Source: Scylla paramamosain (taxonomy: Eukaryota > Arthropoda > Malacostraca > Decapoda > Portunidae). Taken from it: DNA of 64,000 nt. The notes under the pieces are model-generated. The model was not told the origin of the DNA. It saw nothing but the letters and a program-made list of their open reading frames with translations, and did not search any database. Shown piece by piece: positions 35,421-46,726 of the stretch (its first letter is position 1; the number at the start of each line of letters is the position of its first letter). The stretch lies in contig NC_087173.1 in assembly GCF_035594125.1 (NCBI RefSeq), positions 15,790,255 to 15,854,254 on the forward strand, in the 5' to 3' direction. The translations under genes and the position numbers were made by a program.

Positions 35421-37829
35421 ATTCTTGGAGACTTCAATGTTCACCACCAGCTTTGGTTTTCCTCTCCCTTCATTGACCATCCTGGTGGACTAGTCTTCAA
35501 CTTTGCTATCCTCCATGACCTAGAGCAATTGGTGCAACACCCTACTCGTATTCCTGACCGTCTTAGAGATATGCCCAGCATTCTTGACCTTTTCCTGACC
35601 TCTAATCCTTTTGCTTATGCTGTCACCCTCTCATCTCCGTTAGACTCCTCCAATCACAATCTCATATCTGTATCTTATCCTACCGCTCCAATCCCTCCTC
35701 AGGATCCCCCTAAGTGGAGGTGCCTCTGGCGTTTTGCCTCTGCTAGTTGGGGAGACCTGAGGAGGAGGTATTTTGCTGATTTTCCTTGGAATGAATACTG
35801 CTTCTGTGTCAGAGACCCGTCTTTGTGTGCTGAGTGCATAACAGAGGTGATAGTGTCTGGCATGGAGGAGTACATTCTTCACTCTTTTTCTCGACCTAAA
35901 CCTTCTAAACCTTGGTTTAACACGGCTTGTTCTCATGCTATACATGTTAGAGAGGAGGTCCACAAAAGGTACTTAAGCCTTCCATCACCAGAATCTCATA
36001 CACTTTATATTTCTGTCCGGAACCATGCCCAGAATCAACTAGCTAAAAACTCCTTCATCAATAGAAAGTGTCAAAATTTTTCAAGATCTAACTCCCCTAA
36101 TGACTTCTGGCATATAGCTAAAAATATCTCCAATAACTTTGCTTCATCTTTCCCTCCTTTATTTCATCCAGATGGCACCACTGCAATCACATCTATCTCT
36201 AAAAGCTGAACTCTTCACTCAAACCTTTGCTTAAAACTACCTTGGACGATTCAGGGCTTGTTCCTCCCTCTCCTCCACCCTCTGACTACTTCATGCCATC
36301 TATTGAAATTCTTTGCAATGATGTTTTCCTTGCCCTCAATGGCTTAAACCCTTGGAAGGCTTGTGGACCTGATGGGTTCCCTCCTATTGTTCTCTGAAAC
36401 TGTGCCTCCATGCTTGCACCTTGCCTACCAAACTCTTTCAACTCTGTCAACATCTACCTTTCCTTCTTGCTGGAAGTTTGCCTACATTCAACCTGTTCCT
36501 AAAAAGGGTGACTGTTCTAATCCCTCAAACTACTGTCCTATTGCCTTAACTTCCTGCTTATCTAAAGTTTTTGAATTTATGCTCAACAGGAAGATAATTA
36601 AACATCTATCACTTCACAACCTTCTATCTGATTGCCAGTATGGGTTCCGTCAAGGTCGCTCTACTGGTGATCTTCTGGCTTTCCTTAATGAGTTTTGGTC
36701 AACCTCTTTTAGAGATTTTGGCAAAACTTTTGCTGTTGCTTTGGATGTATCAAAAGCTTTTGATAGTCTGGCACAAATCTTTGATTTCCAAACTACCCTC
36801 CTACGGCTTCTATCCTTCTCTCTGTAACTTCATTTCAAGTTTCCTGTCTGACCATTCTATTGCTGCTGTGGTATATGGTCACTGTTCTTTTTCTAAATCT
36901 ATTAACAGTGGTGTCACCCACTCTCTCCCAATTATTCATCAATGACCTTGGAAACCAAACTTCTTGTCCTATCCACTCCTGCACTAATAATACCACCCTG
37001 CACTTTTCCACGTCTTTTCATAGACGTCCAACATTCAGGATTTAAACATTTCACACAGGGAAGCCACAGAATGCCTGACTTCTGATCTTTCTAAAATTTC
37101 TGATTGGGGCAGAGGAAACTTGGTATTGTTCAATGCCTCAAAAACTCAATTCCTCCATCTATCAACTCGATACAATCTTCCAGACAATTATCCCCTCTTC
37201 TTCACTGACACTGAACTGTTCCCCTCTTTTACACTGAACATCCTCGGTCTGTCTTTTACCTATAATCTGAACTGGAAACTTCACATCTCATCTCTAGCTA
37301 AAACAGCTTCTATGAAATTAGGTGTTCTGAGACATCTCTGCCAGTTTTTCTCATCCCCCCCAGCTGTTAACCCTGTATAGGGGCCTCATTCATCCATTTA
37401 CGGAGTATGCTTCACGTGTCTTTGGGGGTTCCACTCATGCCACTCTTCTAGACAGGATGGAATCAAAAGCTTTTCGTCCCATCAACTCCTCTCCTCTAAC
37501 TAACTGTCTTCAGCCTCTCTCTCATCACCGCAATGTTTCATCTCTAGCTATCTTCTACTGCTATTTTCATGCTGACTGCTCTTCTGATCTTGCTAACTGC
37601 ATGCCTCCCCTCTTCCTACAGCCTCACTAAACAAGACTTTCTTCTTTCTCTCACCCCTATTTTGTCCACCTCTCTAATGCAAGAATTAACCAGTATTCTC
37701 AATCATTCATCCCTTTCTCTGGTAAACTCTGGAACTCCCTGCCTGCTTCTGTATTTCCACCTTCCTATGACTGGAATTCTTTCAAGAGGCAGGTTTCAAG
37801 ACACTTATCCTTAAATTTTTGAGTACCAC
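35421..37829 (+). pseudogene. LINE-A ORF2 remnant (endonuclease and RT)
   Basis: Open from 35406 to 36209: endonuclease C-terminal half ([32 protein letters not shown]) and linker. RT follows in broken frames: FPSCWKFAYIQPVPKKGD (36456-36510), NYCPIALTSCLSKVFE (36528), DCQYGFRQGRSTGDLLAFL (36630), FAVALDVSKAFD (36727). The catalytic YADD block is degraded: the stretch at 36975-37010 reads IHSCTNNTTLHFS, so both Asp are lost. C-terminal parts include [16 protein letters not shown] (37122) and [19 protein letters not shown] (37238). Best placed in the Jockey/I group, not settled. Confidence 0.85.
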
Positions 37830-37935
37830 TTTGGACCCTTTTCTGGGACTGGTATCTCAGTGTTTTTTTTTTTTTTTTTTTTTTTTTTTGATTTTTGTTG
37901 TCCTTGGCCAGTGTCCCTCCTACATAAAAAAAAAA
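35421..37935 (+). mobile_element. LINE-A, endonuclease to 3' end
   Basis: Longest LINE-A copy in the window. It begins inside the endonuclease ([17 protein letters not shown]), at the same base that also occurs left of the Harbinger nest. It runs through the RT and a Cys-poor C-terminal region to the 3' end 'ggccagtgtccctcctacat' plus A-run at 37926. A 28 bp T-run is at 37862-37889. Confidence 0.9.
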
Positions 37936-38216
37936 GGAAATATGTCTGCTTTGGAATACAAGTCCAACTTGGTATATGTCCTGTTTGGGTATGAAAAGAT
38001 TTGCTTGGTATATGAGTTTTGTTTGGTATACAACGTGTGCTAGATATTGTGTGCTATCCTTTTTTTACCTCTCTCGAGACAAAATCACAGCTGCCCATGC
38101 CTGTTGCCACCATCCAGCGAACAACCCACACTATAACTCTGTGAATTTTCACGTGAAATCATGTTTTTCATGTAAATTTTTAGTGAATTCATTAACCATG
38201 AATTCTAAGAAAGTTA

Positions 38217-38218
<2 letters not shown>
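37936..38218. other. Short region without gene
   Basis: Contains 'ttggtatatgtcctgtttgg' (37970-37989), also seen in altered form at 45510-45529; it may be part of an old MITE. Nothing else recognised. Confidence 0.4.

Positions 38219-38286
<68 letters not shown>
38219..38286. repeat. (CT)n microsatellite
   Basis: About 67 bp of CT dinucleotide adjoining the 3' end of LINE-B copy 5. Confidence 0.97.
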
Positions 38287-38287
<1 letters not shown>

Positions 38288-39098
38288 ATGTGTTGTATTC
38301 AATTTGTTGTGAAATACAGGACAAGAGTCACACTAGGCTTGTGCTGTCCTGTCTCCATATCTACTTTTATCTAGATTTTCTTTAAATTTATGAATTGTCT
38401 TTGCACACACAGTCTCATCCTTAAGTTCATTCCACACTGTTATACTTCTGTGTGGGAAGCTATGTTTCTTGATGTCTCTTCTGCAAACACTCCTTTTCAG
38501 TCTCCTTCCATGTCCTCTTGTGTCTCTCATATCTGGTATCATGAGGTCTTCTCTGTCCAACTTTTCCATTCCTTCCAATATTCTATATATTGCTATCAAA
38601 TCACCTCTTTCCCTCCTTTTTTCTAGTGTAGTCAAGCCCAATCTCTTCAACCTTTCCTCATAACTATACTCTCTTAAGCTTGCATGGATTATAGTTGCAG
38701 CTCTCTGGATTCTATCTATCTTTCTTGTAACCTTTTTCAAATTTGGCAACCACACTAATGCTGCATATTCCAATCTCAGACGTATCATCATTGTTATCAG
38801 TTTTTTTTTTTAGCATATCTTCATCAATATAGGAGAATGCTATCTTGATGTTTCTCAGCAGATTATATGTTTCTCTTATAATTTTGTTTATGTGCTTCCC
38901 AAATGATAAATTATCAATAATAATTACTCCAAGGTCTTTTCTTCTGATCTTATTTCCTCATTCCCTAAGTAAAAGTTGCCAACTGGTCTTTTCACACTTT
39001 TTCCAAACCTCATCACACTACATTTTTTTTAGCTTTAAACTCCATATTCCACCTCAATGACCATTCATTAATCTTAATTAAGTCCTGATTTAAAGCAC

Positions 39099-39102
<4 letters not shown>
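38287..39102 (-). pseudogene. LINE-B copy 5 (3' part of RT)
   Basis: The - strand frame 38791-38333 reads MMIRLRLEYAALVWLPNLKK, YEERLKRLGLTTLEKRRERG and ends SRYGDRTAQA, the full C-terminal region of LINE-B. Beyond a break near 38800 the frame continues upstream (to about 39095) with FSYIDEDMLKK-like and fingers-region remnants. The 3' end lacks the usual TG tail and abuts CT repeats. It belongs to a subfamily distinct from copy 8. Confidence 0.8.
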
Positions 39103-39136
<34 letters not shown>

Positions 39137-39650
39137 TGTGTGTGTGTATTTATCTAGTTTTACCTAGTTGTGAAATACAGGACAAGAGCCACTCTAGGGT
39201 CATGCTATCCTGTCTCCAGATCAACTTTTATTCGAAATTTTCTTTAAATTTATGAACTGTCTTGACACACACAGTTTCATCAGTAAGTTCATTCCTTACT
39301 GCTATGCTCCTGTGGGAAAAGCTGTTTCTTGATGTTTCTTCTGCAAACATTCCTTATCACTCTTCTTGCATGTCCTCTGGTACTTCTTGTAGCTGGTATC
39401 ACAAGATCATCCATATCCAACTTTTCCATCACTTCCAATATTCTATATAGTGCTACCAAATCACCTCTTTCCCTCTTATTTTCTTGTGTAGTCAAGCCCA
39501 ATCTTATCAACCTCTCTTCATAACTATACCCTCTTAGACTTGTAGGGATTTTAGTTGCAGCTTTCTGAATTCTTTCTAGCTTTCTGATATCCTTCTTCAA
39601 ACTTGGTGACCACACTAATGCTGCGTACTTGTCTTGAACATATCATTGTG
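39103..39650 (-). pseudogene. LINE-B copy 6 (3' part of RT)
   Basis: TG tail at 39103-39147, then 'tatttatctagttttaccta', then a - strand C-terminal RT fragment (39615-39289: YEERLIRLGLTTQENKRERG, VWSPSLKKDIRKLERIQKAA). It resembles copy 5 more than copy 8. Truncated at 39650, where copy 7 begins. Confidence 0.82.
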
Positions 39651-40756
39651 TGTATTTACTTAGTTGTATTGTACAGGGCATGAGGTAAGGCTCATTTTGT
39701 TCTGTCTCCATAAACATATTTATCCAGTTTTTCTTTAAACATGTGTACACTGTTTGCCACAACCACCTTTTCCTTCAGATCATTCCAGATTTCAATAGTT
39801 CTATATGGGAAGCTGCATTTCTTGATGTCACTTGAACATCCACTCTTCTTTATTTTCTTCCCATGCCCCCTCATCTGTTTCTCTCCCTCCTCTATCTATG
39901 ATACCAAGTCATTTCTGTCTATTTTTTTCTATATTGTTTACTAATTTGTACATTATTATCAGGTCTCCTTTTTCTCTTCCCTCCTGTAGTGTTGGTAAAC
40001 CCATCTCTTCAAATCTCTTCATAGCTTAAGTCTTTCAATTCTGGTACCATCTTCATCACTATCCTCTGTATTCTCTCCAGTTTCCATATATCTTTTTTCT
40101 ATGTGAAGCCCAAACTGCTGCTGCACATTCCAATGTAGGATATATCATACTTGTTATAATTTTCTTCATCATTTCTTTATCTAAATAGTTAAATGCCACA
40201 TTAATGTTTGTTGAGGTGTATGTAGAGCCAAATATCCTGTTTATGTCTCTCAGATGCTGGTGTGTCCTGAATTATTACTATCAAATCTTTTCTTCATTAC
40301 TTTTCATTATTATTTCTCCTCCCATTTTGTACTTCCATGAAGGTCTCTTTTTACTTTTTCCTACTTCCAACACATGGTATTTTCTGGCATTAAATTCTAG
40401 TCTCAATCTTTGGCTCCATGCATATATCTTGTCAATATCCTTTTGTAACACCCTGTAGTCATTTTCATCCTTCATTATTTTCATTATTTTTGCATCATTA
40501 GTAAACAGGTTTATATAACTATTCAGATCCTCTGTCATATCATTTACATATATTTGAAACATAATAAGTGCCAACACAGATCCTTGTCACTCTGCGCCAA
40601 CTTGAATCAGTGTCTCTGATTACAGTCCTCATTTCCCTCCTTTGTAAATAATCTTCCATCCATCTCAATGTTGCTCCCTTTAGTCCTCCTCCATTCTCTA
40701 GCTTCCACATCAGGCTTTTGTGGGGAACTTTATCAAATGCTTTTTTGAGATCCAGG
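39651..40756 (-). pseudogene. LINE-B copy 7 (RT palm to 3' end)
   Basis: The 3' end is 'gtgtatttacttagttgtat' (39649 on), followed on the - strand by the C-terminal region (DIKKCSFPYRTIEIWNDLKE, 39830-39770) and, in broken frames, upstream RT parts. 40577-40281 gives LALIMFQIYVNDMTEDLNSY and LFTNDAKIMKIM (the catalytic FADD reads FTND), then YAWSQRLRLEFNARKYHVLE. The 5' side ends with KKAFDKVPHKSL-like coding at 40700-40756. Confidence 0.82.
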
Positions 40757-40950
40757 TGTGTGTATGTGTGTGTATTTACCTAGTTTACCTAGTTGTATAG
40801 TACAGGGTCCGAGCCAAAGCTCAATTAGTCCTGTCTCCATACCCGAATTTATCTAATCTCTCTTTAAACATGTGCACACTCTTTGCCACAACCACTTCTT
40901 CTTTTAAGTTATTCCATATTTCAACCGTTCGATGTGGAAAGCTGTATTTT

Positions 40951-43713
40951 TTAATATCTCCCAAACAATGACTCTCCTTCCTCCACTTTTACAACTAGGT
41001 CATCTCTGTCTATCTTCACCATGTTGTTTATTAATTTGAACATTGTTATCAGGTCTCCTCTTTCCCTTCTTTCTTGCAGTGTTGGTAATCCAATTTCTTC
41101 CAGTCTTTCCTCGTAACTTAGGTCTTCCAATTCAGGTATCATTTTCGTAGCTGTTCTTTGTATCCTTTCCAATTTCCTTATATCTTTCTTTTTGTGTGGA
41201 GACCATACCACTGCTGCGTATTCCAGTTTGGGACGTATCATGTGTGTTATAATTTTCTTCATCATTTCTTTGTCTAGGTAATTAAATGCCACCCTGATAT
41301 TTGCTAGCAAATTATATGTAGAGCCAAATATTCCATTGATGTGTTTTTCTGGTGATAGCGTGTCTTGAATTATTACTCCCAAGTCTTTTTCTTCTTTGCT
41401 CTTTGGTATTGTGATTCCTCCCATCTTATACTCCCATGAAGGTCTCCTTTTACTTCTTCCCATCTCCATTACATGACACTTCTTTATATTAAATTCTAAT
41501 TTCCATCATTTACTCCATTCATAAATTCTATCAATATCCCTCTGTAGTTCCTCACAATCCTCTTGGTTCTTTATTACTTTCATCAATTTTGCATCATCTG
41601 CAAACATGTTAATGTAGCTATTTAAACCCACCGTCATATCATTTATATAGACCTGAAACATTATAGGTGCCAACACAGACCCTTGTGGTACTCCACTTGT
41701 TACTTTGCACCAACTTGATTTATTATCTCTGATTACTGTACTCATTTCCCTACTTTGGAGATAATCCTTCATCCACTTAAGTATTTTTCCTTTTAGCCCT
41801 CCTTGATGTTCCGGTTTCCATACGAGACTTTTATGTGTAACTGTATCAAAAGCTTTTTTCAGATCTAAATAGACTGCATCAACCCAACCATCTCTCTCTT
41901 GTAGTTTATCTATTACTCTTGTATAAAAGCTCAGTAAGTTTGTTACGCAAGATCTCTCTTTCCTGAAACCGAATTGTTTTTCTGTTATTATATTTTCTTG
42001 TTCAAGATATTACACCCATCTGTTTTTAATAACTATTTCACAGAGTTTACTTACAATACTCGTGAGTGAGACTGGTCTGTAATTCAGTGGTTCCATTTTA
42101 TTACCTCCTTTGTATAACGGTACTATATTTGCTCTCTTCCATTTCTTTGGTACTTTTCCCTCCTTCAAAGAACTGTTAATTATCTCCCATGTTGGTTCTT
42201 TCAATTCCTCTCTACATTCTTTCAATATCCATCCATTTACTTCATCTGGCCCCATCGCCTTCCTAGTATCTAGCTCTTCCAGTAGTCTTTTAATTTCTTT
42301 TCTTTCCACTTGTATGTTTGCTATTCCTTTCTGTTGTTCCTCATCTCCCAGTGATGCAAAGACAGTTTCTCTTGTAAATACAGACTTAAAGCTTTTATTC
42401 AGTATCTCAGCCATCTCTTGTGTGGTTTCATAAATTTCTCCATTTTCCTTCAGCTTTGTAATAGTATCTCTATGCTTTATTTTTCCATTTACATATCTAT
42501 AGAAAAGTTTGGGTTCTTCTTTACACTTTCCAACTACATCTCTTTCAAAATTTCTTTCTTCTTCTCTTCTTATTTTAACATAATAATTTCTAGCTGTCCT
42601 GTATTCTTCTCTATTTATCTCATTCCATTGTTTCCTCATTTTTTTCCATGCCCTCTCCTTTTCCTTTTTTGCCTCTGCACACTTTGCATTAAACCACACT
42701 TTCTTATTTTCTTTTACCTTATATCTTGGCACATATCTTTCAACACCTTCTCTAAACTTGCTTAAAAACACTTCATATTTTTTCTGCACCTCCATACCTC
42801 TTAATAAACTATTCCAATCAAGCTCTCCATAGAATTTCTTTAACCCTGTAAAGTCTGCCTTAGCATAATTTTTTCTCTCATTTTTATATTCCTCATTGAA
42901 TTTTGGCACTTCTTCTTTGATCTCTATCTCCATCTTCACATGATCACTTTTTCCCACTGGACACAAATATTCTATACTTGGTTCATTTTCTGGCTTTTTT
43001 GTAAAAACCAAGTCTAGTAGTGATGGTTCATCTTCCCCTCTGTACCTAGTATTTTCTTTCACCCATTGATCCATCGTGTTTACCATCATAGTCTGTAAAA
43101 ATTCTTCACTCCATGTACTGGCAATCCCTGTCACCTCCATCTCCCCCCAGTTTATCTCCTTGCTATTAAAATCTCCTACTAGTAACACCTTGTTTCTTAT
43201 CTTTAGCATGTCATCTATACTTTTTATGAACTCGCTTTGCATGTGCTTATAATCATCAGTCCCCCAAGTGTTGGTCTTTGGAGGCATGTATGCAACAATA
43301 ATTTTTCTGCTTTCTTGTCCTTGGATCTTGATCTCCACACTCAATGTTTCTGACCTCCCTTCACCATATTCCACTGTTTCTATCAGGATGTTTTTTCTTA
43401 CTAGAATCATCACTCCTCCTCCTCCCTTATTCTTTCTGTCTCTTCTCCATATGTTATATCCTTCTTCTTCAAATTCAACATTAATCTCCCTTGTTAGTTT
43501 TGTTTCCGTAATGCATGCCACTTCTGGTTTCTTTTCATGTAAATAATCTCTTAGTTCCCTTAGGCTGGACACTAATCCATCTATGTTTGTATACATAACT
43601 TTAATTTTATTTATTGTGGACCCATTTCTTTTGTGTTCTCTCTTTGTTGTCTTACTTCTTGCTCCGCATTCTTTAACCACCATTTCCTCATTTTCATGTC
43701 TATCACTCTCCAT
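40951..43713 (-). pseudogene. LINE-B copy 8 ORF2 (endonuclease and RT), two stops
   Basis: A 567-codon open stretch (43713-42010) holds the endonuclease: IKVMYTNIDGLVSSLRELRD, ACITETKLT, GGGGVMILVRK, AYMPPKTNTW, LLVGDFNSKEINWG, LLDLVFTKK, GKSDHVKM. The linker follows (PKLFYRYVNGKIK) and then RT fingers (MGPDEVNGWILKECREEL, LNYRPVSLTSIVSKLCE). After TAA at 42010 the same frame continues with KQFGFRKERSC, YLDLKKAFD, TSGVPQGSVLAP and FADDAKLM (motif intact). After TGA at 41506 it gives MIRPKLEYAAVVWSPHKKKD and YEERLEEIGLPTLQERRE. A 38 bp deletion then removes part of the tail. Only these three lesions are seen. Confidence 0.9.
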
Positions 43714-44695
43714 ATATATCTTTCTGCCTGTTCCTGTGTTCTCTCTTCGTTTTTTGTCTTGGCCTCCTCTTTTAACTCTTTCACCTTGTTTCTTTCCTCC
43801 TCATTCATTTCTCTTCTTATATATATATATCCTTCATACCCTCTATCTTTCTTAACAAACTCGTTCTTCTCAAGATGTGTTCGGCTGCCGCTTGGGTATT
43901 AAGTCTTATTTTCATGGGACGTTTCCCCCCTTCTGAATATTTCCCAATCCTGTACACTTCTTCTATTTGTATATCCGTTTCATCTCCTTCTTCTACAATT
44001 TTCCCAATGATTTCTTTTGCTCTTTGTAATTCTTCTCTTTCTCTTAGAACTTTATTTGATATGATCTTCTCTTTATCCCCAAACACCATCAGGCACATCT
44101 TTTTTTGTACCGTATCCCTTACTATGTTATCTTTTTCCTTAATGATTTTCACTACTTTTTTCGCCATCTCTTTATCATGTTCTTCTTGCTGTTTTCTTAT
44201 TATTTCTGTCATATCTATCTTCTCTTGTTCTCTCTCTTCTTTCCAACTTTTCACTTCCTTTTCAACTAAGCCTTTTACTTCACTCTGGATTTTGCCTTCA
44301 TCTATCCTAACTTCTTTCTTCTCCACCATGCTCCTTAACTTTCCGTTTTCTTTTTTGAGTTCTTGTATTTCTTCACTGTACTTTACATTTAAATCCACTA
44401 TCTTTTCCACTTCCTCTCTCAGTTTCTTGTTTTCCCTTTCTCTTTTTAACTCCCTTCCTTTCAACTCTTCCAGCTCTTCAATAATATCGTTCATGTCTTT
44501 AAGTCCCCACTCCTTATTTCCTTTCCATCCTCTGACTAATGTCACCAATCCTTTTATTTCCTCTCTTTTCTTTTCATTCTCTTCTTCTAATTTCCATAAT
44601 CTTGCATTTAACCTGCCTACCTGTATATCTTTTTCACTAAATCCTTCAAATTTTGGTGTGCCTCTGGGCGACGGCGACGCGGCGGCGGCCGCCAT
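43611..44695 (-). pseudogene. LINE-B copy 8 ORF1, one frameshift
   Basis: ATG at 44695 (MAAAAASPSPRGTPKFEGFS). There is a long coiled coil (about residues 30-190, Glu/Lys-rich), then a RRM-like region: MCLMVFGDKEK, EVYRIGKYSEGGKRPMKIRL, AAEHILRRTSLLRKIEGMKD. The frame breaks at a short TA repeat (43812-43824) and resumes as MNEEERNKVKELKEEAKTKN, ending at 43611 in a basic tail that overlaps the ORF2 start by about 100 bp. The role is RNA binding in the retrotransposition particle (family knowledge). Confidence 0.85.
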
Positions 44696-44936
44696 CACGC
44701 TTTGTTTACAACCGATTCAGATTCGGATTCGGTGTTTTCACCCACAATTTTCACTTCATCTATTCCATCTCCGATCTTTTTTCTACTTCTTCCATAAAAA
44801 CTCCACCCCACACTGTGCACTTTCTTATACTTTTGTATGGAGACAGGCTAAGAAAATACCTGGGACCCTGTACCCACAAATAGGCAAGTTCGGCGCAGCT
44901 GCTCCTGACACGTCTGCTCTCAACGAAGTCTCGTGT

Positions 44937-46393
44937 GTGTGTGTGTGTGTGACAGAATATTTGTATGTATGTATATGGTTACTGTATCTACATGACAAAT
45001 ATATACAACCAGAATGATCAAATGACAATACCAACAAAATACAGCTCACCACCAGCTAGCTCAAAGCGACAAACTGCACAATTTCACTACACCACTACAC
45101 CTGAACTAATGTTACTAATGAACTAATATTTGATTTTCCTATACTTTGCTATGCAATCTTTCATTTTATAACAGTAAAAATTATCTTTGAAAGCTTTTTT
45201 ATATGCTGATAATTGCACACCATGAGCATGACCACCACAATCCTATTGCACAGTTTACAGGTCAAACATTTCATGCTTAAATACACAATTTATTCATTTT
45301 TTTCCTAAATAAGCCCTGCTGAAATGGGGTTACATCTTATATGCTATCAAATACAGTATGTATTTTAGTATTAAGCAATGTTTAAATTATTTTATACAAC
45401 CCCAACAAAGTACTGTACAATAAGCCACTAATAATAGGATTTTTTTTTTTATGGGAACAGATTAATAATTTTCCCTTTATTTCTTATGGGAAAGAAATTG
45501 TTTGGTATATGTCCTGTTTGATATAAGTCCAAAGACTGGAATGGATTAAGGATGTATAACAAGATACCACCGTACTACATTTTAAAGTATAATTATTATA
45601 ACCAACAAACAAAACAGGTCAAACATAGTGTTTCAGTATACTATATTAGTTAAAAGCACAAATTAAATAAAAGCCATATAAAAGCTTTACTGTAAAAGAC
45701 AAAAGTTAGCAAAAAATCTTACTCTTTTACATCCAGAGACCATGGCAACACTTAACAAATGTCTATGAGACACAGGAGACAATACAGCAAATTAGTTACA
45801 CTATACAAAAAGATTACATAAAGGTTATGACTATCTTAGAAAAGTATATAGTGCACAGGGCAGCACCAAGACATGCATCTTTAGCATTGGACAGTACCAA
45901 GAACTTCTGTTAGGCACAGCAGAAGATATGCTACAAGGCAGCACCAAAACACTTGTGCATAGCAGGAGAAACTGAGGTCAGTTAGTTAATGCAGAGTGCT
46001 ACAATACTCAACAGGAAACACATCAGCAATAACACAAATACCATACAAGCAGAAGAAGCAGATAAAACAAACAAGCAAACCAAGCAAAAATTTTTAGCAT
46101 CAAATTGCAGTGGCATCACAGGAAACAAAAAGAATGATATGTAACCCCAAAAAAATTATAAGAGACAAACAAACTGCAGAATTATGGTGTTTTACCTTTA
46201 AAGAAATTCACACAAACCTGTTGTTGTCCTGCAGCACATGCAACAAATATTGGGACAGATATCAGATGTTGGAAGAACAAAAAAAAATCCCCCTCAACCA
46301 TACTATATGGAAGCAGACATGTGTACAATTAGGATGCACTGTAGTAGCCATGTAGAGCATACATCATAAGCATGGTAATAGACAATGCACAAT
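44937..46393. other. Region without recognised gene
   Basis: A short GT repeat (44937-44953), a single MITE-like end (45339-45357, 'atgctatcaaatacagta') and a possible MITE remnant at 45460-45550 are seen. Positions 45840-46390 hold loose repetitions of 'gcagcaccaaracac' and 'catcataagcatgg'; the latter motif also occurs right of the DIRS element (about 53110), suggesting the DIRS element inserted into a repetitive stretch. No coding region. Confidence 0.45.
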
Positions 46394-46726
46394 AATTACA
46401 GAAGTACATGAGACTTACCGTAGGTTGGTTGAAATGTGCTTCGGATTTTGCGAGGCACATCACGTCTGCTAGATGGTAGAGTTCACATGAGATACACTAC
46501 ACTTCGCCACACAGTCAGTCTTTAAAGATACAACTACCCACATGAAATATTATCTCCCAACCCTTCCAGTCCTTGAATTTTTGTTGTGTAAACCAAGAAT
46601 CATCAATTAACAAAGGGAGGGAGTGGAGGGCATGTGAACTCTACCATCTAGCAGACGTGATGTGCCTCGCAAAATCCGAAGCACATTTCAACCAACCTAC
46701 GGTAAGTCTCATGTACTTCTGTAATT
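46394..46726. repeat. Perfect 96 bp inverted repeat (hairpin) beside DIRS element
   Basis: Left arm 46394-46489 and right arm 46631-46726 are exact reverse complements over 96 bp, separated by 141 bp. Each arm contains 'gtctgctagatgg' and 'gttcacatg', motifs shared with the DIRS terminal repeats at 46725-46775 and 53020-53070, but with a different inner sequence (gatgtgcctcgcaaaatccg). Part of the spacer ('gatacactacacttcgccac') matches the sequence just inside the right DIRS terminus (52995-53020). It may be a minimal DIRS-derived fold-back element of a related family. Confidence 0.9.

Larger units (their letters stand above)
40757..44936 (-). mobile_element. LINE-B copy 8, nearly intact element
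   Basis: About 4.2 kb. 3' tail 'gtgtatgtgtgtgtatttac' at 40757-40780, 5' end near the GT repeat at 44937. It contains ORF1 (44695-43611) and ORF2 (43713-about 40951) in partly overlapping frames, the order and size expected of CR1/L2-type LINEs. Damage is limited: a frameshift in ORF1 at a TA repeat (about 43812), two in-frame stops in ORF2 (42010, 41506) and a 38 bp deletion near 40970 relative to copy 4. It is the best guide to the family in this window. Confidence 0.9.

Noticed and set aside
28636..35617. 197 bp direct repeats as LTRs of a retrotransposon
   Set aside because: They are internal LINE-A endonuclease coding sequence and the body between them is a TIR DNA transposon nest.
43875..45017. 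380 aa + strand frame rich in Ser, Phe and Leu
   Set aside because: Antisense shadow of LINE-B ORF1 (Glu/Lys-rich coiled coil reads as Phe/Ser-rich on the other strand).
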